Source of the DNA: Catalinimonas niigatensis
Lineage (GTDB): Bacteria > Bacteroidota > Bacteroidia > Cytophagales > Cyclobacteriaceae
DNA length: 64,000 nt
Assembly: GCF_030506285.1 (NCBI RefSeq)
Contig: NZ_CP119422.1
Span: 2,604,001-2,668,000, forward strand
Reading direction: 5' to 3'
The translations under genes were made by a program, and so were the position numbers. Position 1 is the stretch's first letter. Every line of letters starts with the position of its first letter. Under the pieces are notes generated by a model. That model made no database searches and was not told the DNA's origin. It saw only the letters and a list, made by a program, of their open reading frames with translations. Positions 54,781 to 63,627 of this stretch are shown here, one piece after another.

Positions 54781-55010
54781 GACTCAAATTGTCTGCTGAG
54801 GCTTAAAATGACCTTCGGCAGCGGGTAAAAAGTGTATTCTGAGGCTCAAATTGTCTCCGGAAGGCATGACAATGCGTGTTGGGAGGCTCATTTTGTGAGT
54901 TTTTGGAGGTAAAATATACAGTCTGACCCTCAGAAACGTTATAGCATCTGCGTCCCGAGTCATTCTGAGGCTCGGGTTGTGAGTTGGAGGCAGCCTCCCT
55001 TGAGTATCAT
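54781..55010. repeat. Degenerate tandem repeat with a 42-bp period
   Basis: A word related to GAGGCTCAAATTGT starts at 54798, 54841, 54883, 54925 and 54967, so spacing is 43, 42, 42 and 42 bp, with a further partial copy at 54781. A period divisible by three would encode 14 residues, but both strands contain implausible proteins here. The rest of the 54540-55314 gap shows no recognisable gene. Confidence 0.6.
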
Positions 55011-55314
55011 TAGCCTCCGACGCACTATGGTCACCTCTACTACGCATGCCTATGAGCCTTGCACCGTGAGTTTGCACCTTATCAATATGGATTTGAGGTT
55101 TAGGATGATCTTTTTTGTACCGATTAGGCACTGCTGCACTGTTTTTTCTCCTCTATTAAGCTGTTATATCAAGCTACATAGTTTCATTGAAACCTTATTA
55201 TACCATATTTTAAATGATAATATTCGTTAAATTAGGCCTAGGCATAAAAAAATTTACTGACAAAAGGTGATACCTGCTTTATAAGAGGCACATGTATATA
55301 AAAACCGCAGGCTT

Positions 55315-55863
55315 ATGATGAATTATGATTATCCTGAGCAGGCCAGCGTAGTAAGAGAACAGCTTTTTCTGGCACTGTACCAGAAAGCTTTTCCGCTGGT
55401 GGCTCAATATATCAGCAAAAGAGGAGGCTCTTTTGAAGAAGCCAAAGATGTGTTTCAGGACGCGCTGGTCATTTATTATGAAAAGGTGCTGACAGCACAG
55501 GATGCGCAGGTGCAGCATGAGCAGGTGTATATACTGGGTATCGCCAAACATCTGTGGCTGAAGAAGTTTAAAAGAGATCAGGCATCTACTAAGCTGGATC
55601 ATCCTGAAGCAGATGTAATGGCGGAAGAGGCTAATGAGAATCCTTCCAGCCAAAAACTGCTTATGTTCCTGGAGACTGCCGGAAAAAAATGTATGGATAT
55701 GCTGCGGGCATTCTATTATGACAAACTACCCCTCGCTGAGATTGCCCAAAGTTTCGGCTATTCAGGCATACGCTCGGCTACGGTACAGAAGTACAAGTGC
55801 ATAGAAAAAGTAAGAGATACGGTCAAAGAAAAATCACTGTGCTATGAGGACTTCCTTGAATGA
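55315..55863 (+). CDS. ECF-type RNA polymerase sigma factor
   Basis: The 182-residue protein has region 2 (ALYQKAFPLVAQYISKRGGSFEEAKDVFQDALVIYYEK) and a region 4 helix-turn-helix (MLRAFYYDKLPLAEIAQSFGYSGIRSATVQKYKCIEKVRD). It is the second sigma gene of the window, coupled to a small downstream gene by a 20-bp overlap. The start could be either of the two first ATGs. Confidence 0.85.
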   Translation: MMNYDYPEQASVVREQLFLALYQKAFPLVAQYISKRGGSFEEAKDVFQDALVIYYEKVLTAQDAQVQHEQVYILGIAKHLWLKKFKRDQASTKLDHPEADVMAEEANENPSSQKLLMFLETAGKKCMDMLRAFYYDKLPLAEIAQSFGYSGIRSATVQKYKCIEKVRDTVKEKSLCYEDFLE

Positions 55864-56113
55864 AATTAAAGCCATAGAACAGCATCTGCTACAGGAAGCC
55901 CCTCCGGAGGATAACCTTCTCTTTGAAGCCAATCTTATCCTGGACCCTGAGTTGAAAGAAAAAGTACAGTGGCAGCAAAAGACTTATCAATTGGTGCGTA
56001 CCTATGGAAGAAAGCAGCTCAGGGCGGAAATAGAAGCGGTGCATCAGCAGTTATTTACCCAGGCCAGACATAGAAGCTTCCGGCAGAAAGTGCTGAGTCT
56101 CTTCATCAAATAA
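55844..56113 (+). CDS. Small cytoplasmic partner of the ECF sigma factor
   Basis: The 89-residue helical protein (IKAIEQHLLQEAPPEDNLLFEANLILDPELKEKVQWQQKTYQLVRTYGRKQLRAEIEAVHQQLF) resembles the cytoplasmic half of Bacteroidota anti-sigma-like proteins, but it ends with a basic helix and has no membrane segment. It overlaps the sigma gene by 20 bp, which indicates tight coupling. A sigma-binding role is inferred only from position. Confidence 0.6.
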   Translation: MRTSLNEIKAIEQHLLQEAPPEDNLLFEANLILDPELKEKVQWQQKTYQLVRTYGRKQLRAEIEAVHQQLFTQARHRSFRQKVLSLFIK

Positions 56114-56151
56114 CCCATAGAACTTCCTGATTACTTAAAATGACAGGCAAA

Positions 56152-56160
56152 TACCTTTGC
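56152..56160 (+). promoter_or_regulatory. Candidate Bacteroidota -7 box upstream of clpP
   Basis: TACCTTTGC matches TAnnTTTGY. It lies 169 bp before the clpP ATG, implying a long leader of about 160 nt. No clear -33 box is visible. Confidence 0.4.
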
Positions 56161-56328
56161 GCTGAAAGGAATTCTATTGCCGATTAAGAATTATTGCGAA
56201 CATTTTATCAGAACATAGAGCATACTCCATACAGGTTTGTGGAGACACTAACAAGGTTTAGGGAGGCTACTGTCTACTACCACAATTTACAAGACATCAT
56301 TATTCATTTATCATCAAAAATAAATACC

Positions 56329-56994
56329 ATGTCAATCAACGCAAGTGTAATTCCTATGGTCATTGACAACAGTGGCCGGGGAGAAAGAGCCTATGATATT
56401 TATAGTTTATTGCTCAAGGAGCGCATCATCTTCCTGGGTACCGCCATTGATGACCAGATTGCTAACGTGATTGTGGCGCAATTGCTCTACCTCAACAGCC
56501 AGAGCCAGACGCAGCAGATTGATCTGTACATTCAGAGTCCGGGAGGCAGTGTGTATGCCGGGCTGGCCATCTACGATGCCATGCAGATGATTTCTGCTCC
56601 GGTCTCTACCGTGGCTATGGGCTTCTCCGGCAGTATGGCTACCGCCCTGCTTTGCTCAGGACATGCCGGTAAGCGCTTTGCCCTGCCACAAGCTACTGTT
56701 CATATGCACCCCACCGGAGGAGGAGCCAAAGGCTATACTGAAGATGTGCGGATAGCTACCCGTGAACAGGAGAGATTACAGACCCAACTCTTTCATATCA
56801 TGGGCAGACACAGCGGCCATAGCTGGAAAGAAATAGAAGATTACTTTCTGCGCGATCGATTTCTGAACGCCAAAGAAGCACAATCCTTCGGTCTGATAGA
56901 CGAGGTGCTGGGCGACACCAGCAATCTCATCATGCTAAACAAATCAGAACTGGAAGTCAGTCTGTACAATGGAAAGAAGTTACCGAGTAATTGA
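56329..56994 (+). CDS. clpP: Divergent ATP-dependent Clp protease proteolytic subunit (ClpP paralogue)
   Basis: The ATG at 56329 gives 221 residues, the usual ClpP size. A frame start at 56194 would add 45 residues that are not protein-like. The catalytic triad is present: Ser102 (GFSGSMA), His127 and Asp176 (LRDRFL). The histidine region is HMHPTGGG instead of the canonical MIHQPLGG, and LPQATVHM replaces LPNSRVMI. This points to a secondary ClpP, distinct from the housekeeping copy. No clpX or tig gene lies next to it, supporting that view. Confidence 0.88.
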   Translation: MSINASVIPMVIDNSGRGERAYDIYSLLLKERIIFLGTAIDDQIANVIVAQLLYLNSQSQTQQIDLYIQSPGGSVYAGLAIYDAMQMISAPVSTVAMGFSGSMATALLCSGHAGKRFALPQATVHMHPTGGGAKGYTEDVRIATREQERLQTQLFHIMGRHSGHSWKEIEDYFLRDRFLNAKEAQSFGLIDEVLGDTSNLIMLNKSELEVSLYNGKKLPSN

Positions 56995-57077
56995 AAGGTG
57001 TTAGGGTAAAACTGAACTGCAAAACCATAGTTCAAGCTCAGAAATTAGCACAGATCTATTTTTCATATCAAACCCAG

Positions 57078-57130
57078 AACCATAACACTATAACATCACC
57101 GCACCATAACACCATTGCACCCTAACACTA
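57078..57130. repeat. Short degenerate direct repeats ACCATAACAC
   Basis: ACCATAACAC occurs at 57079-57088 and 57103-57112, and CACCCTAACAC at 57118-57128. The block overlaps the stop codon of the GH26 gene. The region between clpP and the GH26 gene shows nothing else. Confidence 0.5.
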
Positions 57131-58282
57131 AAACAAGCCGAAAAACCATCTCCTTCGGTAAATATCATTTAGGTCTGTTTCAAAAAGAGTATAGGGGTCA
57201 TGGTAAAACTCCATGAAGTTGGGAACGCTGACCTGACCGGGAAAGGGAGCATAATAATGGGTAGGGCTGCGGCGGTCATTGCGCCATACCAGTACGTAAG
57301 CCAGGCGTACATCTTCGTTTTTCATGGCTTTCAGTAGCGTATTGGTCCACCAAGTGGTATCAGGAATAGATTCCAGACCGGTTTCAGTGAAGGCTGCCAA
57401 CTTTCCGGCCTTGCGGGCATAATCGGATACGATTTTGAGCTTCATGGCAGCAGTATCTACCGCATAGCGGTTGCGGCCCATATCTCCGTAATTGTCCATG
57501 CCCACCATATCTACCCAGGCATCACCCGGATAGCGTTCCAAGTATTCTGCTTCAGTACGGAAGCGGTTGTCGGGCGAGAAGGCATAGAGAAAATGATGCA
57601 CATCCAGGCTATCCCTCAGGTAAGAAACAGTAAACTGCCAGAGCGAGATAAACTCTTCACGCGTACAATAAGGCTTGCCCCACCAGAACCAGCCGCCATC
57701 AAACTCATGGAAAGGACGAAAAATCACCGGCACCAGCTTGCCATCGGCTCCACGGAGACTGTGCGCCCATTCGCCGATGTCATCCAGTATTTCTTTGTAT
57801 TGGGCATGGGCTTCTCCTCCCGGAATGATGTATTTCACCGCAGGCAGGGATATAGAATCTTTCCAGTAAAATCCTCCTTCCGACACCGGATTGGAGAAGT
57901 GCCAGGCGATGGTGGTTACCCCGCGGCGATTGTAGGTATCTGCTACATTTTTTCTCAGACGTTCCTTTTCTTTCGCAATATCCTCTGGAGAACGACCGGA
58001 AAAGCCCATCAAATCTACGCCTATCATAGCCGGATGTGAGCCAGTCACTGACTTTATATCGGAACGGTCTTCCTCTCCGTACCAGCCGTGACCATATTCC
58101 GTCGCATGCTGATGGGCAAACAGCGTATGCTTTTTGGATAGTCTGAGCAGATTCTTATAAAGCGCTTTGGTCTCTTTGGTAGCATCTCTGTCTATAGGGT
58201 TTCTTTTCTGGGCATAGAGCAGGTTTGAGGATAATGAAAGCAATACCATGACAGAGACAAAAGGCTTGAGAAAAGAGCACAT
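57128..58282 (-). CDS. GH26 family beta-mannanase-like enzyme
   Basis: The 384-residue protein has a signal peptide (about 1-24, cleavage near LLYAQ). Catalytic acid/base Glu193 is in VIFRPFHEFDGGWFWWG and nucleophile Glu300 in FTETGLE, both with the expected GH26 surroundings. The HQHATEYGHGW segment near 58-66 also matches. GH26 enzymes cleave beta-1,4-mannans, and some act on other hexans. Without a lipobox it is probably secreted to the periplasm or beyond. The gene is not embedded in a SusCD locus in this window. Confidence 0.9.
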   Translation of the reverse strand: MCSFLKPFVSVMVLLSLSSNLLYAQKRNPIDRDATKETKALYKNLLRLSKKHTLFAHQHATEYGHGWYGEEDRSDIKSVTGSHPAMIGVDLMGFSGRSPEDIAKEKERLRKNVADTYNRRGVTTIAWHFSNPVSEGGFYWKDSISLPAVKYIIPGGEAHAQYKEILDDIGEWAHSLRGADGKLVPVIFRPFHEFDGGWFWWGKPYCTREEFISLWQFTVSYLRDSLDVHHFLYAFSPDNRFRTEAEYLERYPGDAWVDMVGMDNYGDMGRNRYAVDTAAMKLKIVSDYARKAGKLAAFTETGLESIPDTTWWTNTLLKAMKNEDVRLAYVLVWRNDRRSPTHYYAPFPGQVSVPNFMEFYHDPYTLFETDLNDIYRRRWFFGLF

Positions 58283-58401
58283 ATTTTAGGTTGTTTTGCA
58301 GCAATTTAATTTCACCTGCTTACAATTCCAATACACACTACTGACATACTGTTGTCATGAACAGTTTTTATCTTACCGCTTAAATCATCAGATGTAATGC
58401 A

Positions 58402-59532
58402 ATGACCCATACCGAGATCGCGTCCCAAAGACTCTATCATCAACAGATCAGCAAAAAGGCTTTTGAGCGTGTGGAAGATGTAGTGCGCTGGATGGTGGCT
58501 ATGCAGGCACAGGACTATCTGGCTTCGCTCTGGGCAATAGGTCTGCGCACTTCTCAGGCCGACAGCATTACAGAACCTATGATAGAACAAGCCATTGCAG
58601 AACGAAAAATTGTGCGTACCTGGCCTATGAGGGGTACGCTGCATTGGGTAGCTACCGAAGATGTACGCTGGCTGCTGAGGCTGTTAACCCCTAGAGTGAT
58701 CAGAAGCAGTGCCACGCGCTATCGAGAGTTAGCACTGGATGAAGGCATCTTCCTGACATGCCGGAAGCTCTTTGAGCAGGCTTTGCAGGGAGGCAAACAA
58801 CTCACCCGCTCTGCGCTATACTACTTGCTGGAAGATGCCGGGATTTTATCCCATGCGCAGCGTGGATATCATATCCTGAGTTACCTGGCACAAAAGGAAG
58901 TCATCTGCTTTGGAGCCAGGGAAGGCAAGCAGCCTACTTTTGCCCTGCTGGACGAATACTTACCTCAGGGTAAAGATATAGAAGGCGAGGAAGCGCTGGC
59001 AGAGCTCGCACAAAGATACATTCAAAGTCGCGGACCGGTAAGCGAATATGATTTTGCCACCTGGGCAGGACTCACCCTGACTGATGCCAGAAAAGGTTTT
59101 GAAAGTGTGAAAAACCAATTTGATCAGGCTACTGTAGATGGACAAAGCTATTATTTTTCTGAAGTTGATACAGCCACTGTCATGAGTTCCGACGCCTGTT
59201 TCTTATTACCGGCTTTTGATGAAATGCTTTGCGGCTATAAGGATCGGTCTGCGATTCTCAAATCAGAACATACGAAAAGCATGATCCTTAAAAATGGCAT
59301 CCTGAATCCCAGCATCATCATAGCAGGAAAAGTTATGGGCAGTTGGAAACGTTTCCTCAAGAAAGACGAGGTGCTGATTGTAGACAAAGCTTTTGTTGCT
59401 CTGAATAAAAAGCAAAGAAAGACCTTTAGGGAAGCTGGAAAACAGTACGCTTCATTTCTTGGATTGAATGCTGTCTTCAAAGATTTAGATGTAAAAATGG
59501 TAACAAACCAGGTGCCCGTTAAGCAGAAGTAA
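58402..59532 (+). CDS. AlkZ/YcaQ-like winged-helix DNA glycosylase family protein
   Basis: The 376-residue protein belongs to the HTH_42 winged-helix family. The catalytic QxQ motif is present as Q35-A-Q37 in VAMQAQDY, followed by the RTWPMRGTLHWVATEDVRWLL motif. AlkZ and YcaQ proteins excise crosslinked or alkylated bases, so a DNA-repair role is plausible. Its C-terminal beta-rich region (PAFDEMLCGYKDRSAIL) matches the family's later domain. It is divergent from the GH26 gene and stands alone. Confidence 0.88.
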   Translation: MTHTEIASQRLYHQQISKKAFERVEDVVRWMVAMQAQDYLASLWAIGLRTSQADSITEPMIEQAIAERKIVRTWPMRGTLHWVATEDVRWLLRLLTPRVIRSSATRYRELALDEGIFLTCRKLFEQALQGGKQLTRSALYYLLEDAGILSHAQRGYHILSYLAQKEVICFGAREGKQPTFALLDEYLPQGKDIEGEEALAELAQRYIQSRGPVSEYDFATWAGLTLTDARKGFESVKNQFDQATVDGQSYYFSEVDTATVMSSDACFLLPAFDEMLCGYKDRSAILKSEHTKSMILKNGILNPSIIIAGKVMGSWKRFLKKDEVLIVDKAFVALNKKQRKTFREAGKQYASFLGLNAVFKDLDVKMVTNQVPVKQK

Positions 59533-59622
59533 CATACATGTTGCTGCGAATCAACATGCTTTAACTGACTTAAAATCAAGCAGCATTCACTAAAAAGTAC
59601 AAAATATATAAATAGTGCTTGA

Positions 59623-59666
59623 GTCGGAGCTATGCCGGAGGATAGCCGGAGAAAGGCCGGAAGCAG
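59623..59666. repeat. Four 11-bp tandem repeats
   Basis: GTCGGAGCTAT, GCCGGAGGATA, GCCGGAGAAAG and GCCGGAAGCAG lie head to tail at 59623-59666. The GCCGGA core repeats exactly every 11 bp. This intergenic block (59533-59745) contains no gene. Confidence 0.6.
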
Positions 59667-59701
59667 TAGGGAGGTGATTTATGGGAAAAGTACTATAAAA
59701 C

Positions 59702-59734
59702 AGATCTTCCAAACCTCAGAGACTTGGAAGATCT
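59702..59734. repeat. 33-bp palindrome, probable terminator or REP element
   Basis: AGATCTTCCAA (59702-59712) and TTGGAAGATCT (59724-59734) are perfect 11-bp arms. The 11-bp loop is itself partly symmetric (CTCAGAG). On the minus strand GTTTT follows, just after the DUF1080 gene, so it may end that transcript. Confidence 0.65.
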
Positions 59735-59745
59735 ATTGATTCATT

Positions 59746-60390
59746 TTATAGCGGACGCACCATAATATCTTTGAAGTAAACCACACTATTCGGATCATGG
59801 CCCTGCAGGGCTACCGTACCGCTGGAGAGTTTGCGTCCCGACATACTGCTGTCACGCTCTGCATTCTTAGGTTCGGTATAGTCCACAACGGTTTTGTCAT
59901 TGATCTTGACGGTAATCTGATTGCCCTTCACAATGATATGCTCGGTATACCATTCATTGTCTTTGACATGCACTTCGCGCACATCATCTACGGCATACAG
60001 ACTTCCGGTACGGCGCCAATCGGTATGCGAGTTATTCACCTGTATCTCATAACCTTTGCTGGGCCAGCCTTCTTCCTGAAATTCAGTATGGATGTACATA
60101 CCGGAGTTGGCACCAGGCTTAGTCATCACCCGCGCTTTGAACTCAAAGTCTTTAAAATTATGGTTTTCTACCGGCCCCTGATAAAAGAGGTGTGCCCTTG
60201 GGCCGGCGACTTTGATGGCACCATCTTCAATAGAGAAGGTTTCAGGATTCTCATTGGCTTTCCAGCCGTCTAGAGATTTGCCATCAAAAATGCTGACCCA
60301 TTCGCTTTGCTGCTTGGTTGAGAAGCTGAACGTGATTGTCAGAAAAAGTACCCAAGCGATGCCTTGCGTTGCTTTTTTCATAGTTTTCAT
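59746..60390 (-). CDS. DUF1080 (3-keto-disaccharide hydrolase) domain protein
   Basis: The 214-residue product has a signal peptide (about 1-25). The DUF1080 jelly-roll begins with WVSIFDGKSLDGWKANEN and continues with FEFKARVMTKPGANSGMYIHTEF and GYEIQVNNSHTDWRRTGSLY. The family is linked to 3-keto-glycoside hydrolysis and to glycan binding. The W and D residues of the sugar-facing side are present. It is near the T9SS-exported protein gene but is separated from it by a terminator. Confidence 0.9.
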   Translation of the reverse strand: MKTMKKATQGIAWVLFLTITFSFSTKQQSEWVSIFDGKSLDGWKANENPETFSIEDGAIKVAGPRAHLFYQGPVENHNFKDFEFKARVMTKPGANSGMYIHTEFQEEGWPSKGYEIQVNNSHTDWRRTGSLYAVDDVREVHVKDNEWYTEHIIVKGNQITVKINDKTVVDYTEPKNAERDSSMSGRKLSSGTVALQGHDPNSVVYFKDIMVRPL

Positions 60391-60486
60391 AGGTTAATAG
60401 GATGTGTACAAATACAAAAACTCTCTCATTTAAAAGAGATTATCGCTGAAATATACTAAAATATAAAAACAGACTGCCTTCCTGAA

Positions 60487-60519
60487 AGAAAAAAACAGCC
60501 CCAGGGGATGAGGCTGTTT
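60487..60519 (-). terminator. Terminator of the T9SS-exported protein gene
   Basis: On the minus strand AAACAGCC (60519-60512) pairs with GGCTGTTT (60500-60493) around an 11-nt loop, and TTTTTTC follows. It lies 40 bp behind the stop of the large gene. Confidence 0.8.
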
Positions 60520-60558
60520 CATCTTAGAAGATTACAAGCTTAGCAAATTTTCTCTCTG

Positions 60559-63500
60559 CTAGTTCCTACGGATCAGGCGAAATACTTTAGATTCTGCTGA
60601 GTATTTGGTGCGTACCTTCAGAAAGTATACTCCCTCCTGATAAGCAGAAAGATCAACCCTGATACTTTGATTACCTATTTCAATGCCAAAGCCTTTCATG
60701 TCTTTGCCCTGAGTGCTGTAAAGACTAACATCGCTTGTTTGGAGGCTCTTAGTCTCCACTTTTACTATAAATATACCACTACTTGGATTGGGAAAGGCTC
60801 TTTCATCAGCTTCTATCTCTTCACCAATAGCAGTCACCAATTGTGGAGCATAGATAGCTTTTTCTGAATAAGCTGATTCACCAGCCACATTATAAGCCTT
60901 TATTTGATATCGATACTCGGTTTGCAAATCTCCCTGGACATCAGTATAGGAGTTGCTGTACACTGTATCTATAGGGACAAAGGTATCTCCTGCTGCCCTT
61001 TCTACAATAAAACCGATTTCATTGTCTGATTTATCTTCCCAAGCCAGATAAATACTACCACTGTTTAAACTAGCACTGAGTCCGACGGGAACAGTGGGCA
61101 AATTAATCTCTGAGGTAGTCACTCTGGCAGTATTGGAGAAATCTGACGCCAAAGCATTGCCCGTACTCAAGACTTTGTAGGCATAAGTAGAAGCCGGATC
61201 AACATCCTGATCCCAATACGTAGTCACATTCGCCGCTACACTGTCAATGAGGACGTACTCTTCGTTCTCTCCACTCTGCCGGTAAATTCTGAAGCCGGTT
61301 TCATAGTCGGAACTGTCCAGCCACTGGAGTTGGATGCCCAGGGCTTTATCTACAGACACCAGCAGGTCAGAAGGTGGACGAGGGGTGGTGATGTTGATGC
61401 GAGCGATCCCGGAGAAGCCGGGAAAACCATTGATCTGGGAGAAGGAACCATAGACCAGCACATGCTCCTCATCTTCCCGGATCGCTCCTCGAGCCTCTCC
61501 ATTCAGATCAAAACGAAAGTCATTGTAGACGCGCCCTTTCAGATCAAACATAGCCAGACCTTTGCGAGAAACTCGGTTTATTTTATTGAACTGACCAGCC
61601 AGGATATAGGTGGTATCAAAAGCTGGGAGAATTTCACGAATGGTTGAGAAACCATTAACTCCTACTGAATACATATCTATAAACTGCTTTTCAACATTTA
61701 TTTGGATAAGAGGGTTAGTATCCCCGTCACCATGACCATATACATGGTTACCTCCCGCTATTATCATTTCATTTTTCTCCAGTAGTAGACTGTTAATCCC
61801 ATTAGGTTTGACAGAGTTTTTGGCAAAAAAAGTGGAGTCTGCAGTTCCGTCTAGATTTATTTTTTCTATACGCCCGATAGTATAACCTAACGAATCATAA
61901 CTAGAGCCCCCGACAATGATGTGTTTCTCGGAAACTGCCAAATCATAGATAAAAAAATCCCGTGCATCCAGTTCCGGTTGGAATGAAGTATGAATTGCTC
62001 CCACACTATCTATCTTAACCAGGTCTTGGATATTACTATTATAACTGTTAATACTACCTCCTAAAAAAATATTATTGTTATCAATGATGGCTATAGCATA
62101 GATATTGGGATACAGATTAGTCAAGAAATTGTTCCTATCAAAGTTCATATCTAATGAACCATCTTCATGCAAACGAACGATTCCCGACTTCAATTGACCA
62201 TTGAACTCTCTGAATCCACCTCCTACTAAAATTTTTCCGTCTTCCTGTTCTGCCAAACTATAGACCTCATGGCTGGGCCCCTTACCTATATGTTCACTAA
62301 AAATGGGATCAGCCTTTCCACTTAATGAGAGTTTAGCGATATTATTAGCTTCGACTCCATTGATCTCTGTAAAATTACCTGCCAAAATTAGCCCCCCATC
62401 TTTGCTTTGTATGGTCTTACTAATATATGGCTTTCCTCCTAAATCCGGGGCAAAAGCTGTAATGATCTCTCCTTGCGCATCAAGAGCGACTATTCCTTTT
62501 ACGTATGTATCATCTACCCTATTAAAGCCACCGCTTATCAATATCTTTTCCCCCTGAGAAATGATATTGTATAATTCTCCACTTTGAAAAGAATAAGCAT
62601 AAAACTCATGTGTCTTTAAAGTATGGTTCAATGACCCATCTTCATTCAGCCAAATCAACCTTCTAAAGCTGCCTTTTTCATATTCATAATCATACCCCAC
62701 AGCTATGTATTTTCCTGAAGGCAACTGATAGATTGAACTTATGGACTGAAAAGCATTGGCAGTTGGCCCAGGAAGTATAAAACTATGATCTAAAGACCCA
62801 TCGGCATTGAGCCTCAAGAGTCCGGGAGCAGGAGTGTTATCATAAAAATCAAAGTACCCGTGTACAATATATTTTCCATCCTTCTGAGGTACCACTTGCT
62901 GTATGTTGGGATAATCACCCTTCAGTTCTCCTTTAAGTTGAAAAGTTTCGTCTATTGTTCCATTTTCATTAAGTCTCGCCATAAATGGCTTATCGTGATA
63001 TATCCCATTTTCATCAGTGATATATGCTGCTCCATAAACCAGGATTTTGCCATCAGATTGCACCACTGGATGTATATTATGATCCTTTTTTGAATATTTG
63101 GAAAAGCTACCATCCACTTTTCCAGAATCATCCAACCTTATTAAAGAGATTTCATGAACACCATTATTCCACACGTCCACAAAGGCTATGCATTTATCCC
63201 CCTGTACCACAAATTGATTAATATAACCTAAACTTTGGTCAATTTGAAACTCTTCGTCTCTGGAACCATTACTTAACATTCTTATTAAACGTCTACTATA
63301 TCCATCATCACTATATTCTTCTAAATAGAGTCTGTCCCTGCTATCTATTTTCATCCTCATAAACGGCTCCTTATAGTAGGGCAGACGATAAGCCGCATCC
63401 ATTGATCCGTCAGTATTAAGGCGTATGATATTTGAAGTTTTTACATATCCATAACTTTCAATATCTCCTTCCAGGATAATTTTTCCGTCAGACTGTAACA

Positions 63501-63627
63501 GCATGTTGTAGGGTGAGGGATATGTCCTTAGAAAAGGCTTAAACTGATGATCAATATTTTGGCTTTTAAGTAACCCAGGTAGTAGCACGAGCAAGAGAGT
63601 GCAGAGTTTTAAGTAAAAACTATTCAT
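60559..63627 (-). CDS. Secreted delta-60 repeat/Fn3 protein with T9SS type A sorting domain
   Basis: The ATG at 63627 gives 1022 residues with a signal peptide (MNSFYLKLCTLLLVLLPGLLKSQ). About 12 delta-60-type propeller repeats (LQSDGKIILEGDI, QEDGKILVGGGFREFNGQ, GSLDMNFDRN) fill the first 740 residues. Two fibronectin type III domains (about 745-930) follow, then a C-terminal T9SS type A sorting domain (FPNPSSGIFIVKVETKSLQTSDVSLYSTQGK... YFLKVRTKYSAESKVFRLIRRN). The sorting domain directs export through the T9SS, and SprE is encoded in this window. The gene ends at a terminator (60487-60519). A TTG at 63657 could add ten residues. Function is unknown. Confidence 0.9.
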   Translation of the reverse strand: MNSFYLKLCTLLLVLLPGLLKSQNIDHQFKPFLRTYPSPYNMLLQSDGKIILEGDIESYGYVKTSNIIRLNTDGSMDAAYRLPYYKEPFMRMKIDSRDRLYLEEYSDDGYSRRLIRMLSNGSRDEEFQIDQSLGYINQFVVQGDKCIAFVDVWNNGVHEISLIRLDDSGKVDGSFSKYSKKDHNIHPVVQSDGKILVYGAAYITDENGIYHDKPFMARLNENGTIDETFQLKGELKGDYPNIQQVVPQKDGKYIVHGYFDFYDNTPAPGLLRLNADGSLDHSFILPGPTANAFQSISSIYQLPSGKYIAVGYDYEYEKGSFRRLIWLNEDGSLNHTLKTHEFYAYSFQSGELYNIISQGEKILISGGFNRVDDTYVKGIVALDAQGEIITAFAPDLGGKPYISKTIQSKDGGLILAGNFTEINGVEANNIAKLSLSGKADPIFSEHIGKGPSHEVYSLAEQEDGKILVGGGFREFNGQLKSGIVRLHEDGSLDMNFDRNNFLTNLYPNIYAIAIIDNNNIFLGGSINSYNSNIQDLVKIDSVGAIHTSFQPELDARDFFIYDLAVSEKHIIVGGSSYDSLGYTIGRIEKINLDGTADSTFFAKNSVKPNGINSLLLEKNEMIIAGGNHVYGHGDGDTNPLIQINVEKQFIDMYSVGVNGFSTIREILPAFDTTYILAGQFNKINRVSRKGLAMFDLKGRVYNDFRFDLNGEARGAIREDEEHVLVYGSFSQINGFPGFSGIARINITTPRPPSDLLVSVDKALGIQLQWLDSSDYETGFRIYRQSGENEEYVLIDSVAANVTTYWDQDVDPASTYAYKVLSTGNALASDFSNTARVTTSEINLPTVPVGLSASLNSGSIYLAWEDKSDNEIGFIVERAAGDTFVPIDTVYSNSYTDVQGDLQTEYRYQIKAYNVAGESAYSEKAIYAPQLVTAIGEEIEADERAFPNPSSGIFIVKVETKSLQTSDVSLYSTQGKDMKGFGIEIGNQSIRVDLSAYQEGVYFLKVRTKYSAESKVFRLIRRN

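Noticed and set aside
54781-55010. CRISPR array
   Set aside because: The units are degenerate throughout, without identical repeats alternating with unique spacers, and no cas genes are near.
54784-55131. Minus-strand frame of 115 codons over the 42-bp repeat
   Set aside because: It reads through the repeat units and has no family features or start context; the repeat itself explains the open frame.
56194-56328. N-terminal extension of ClpP
   Set aside because: The 45 codons lack protein-like features, and the ATG at 56329 gives the normal length.
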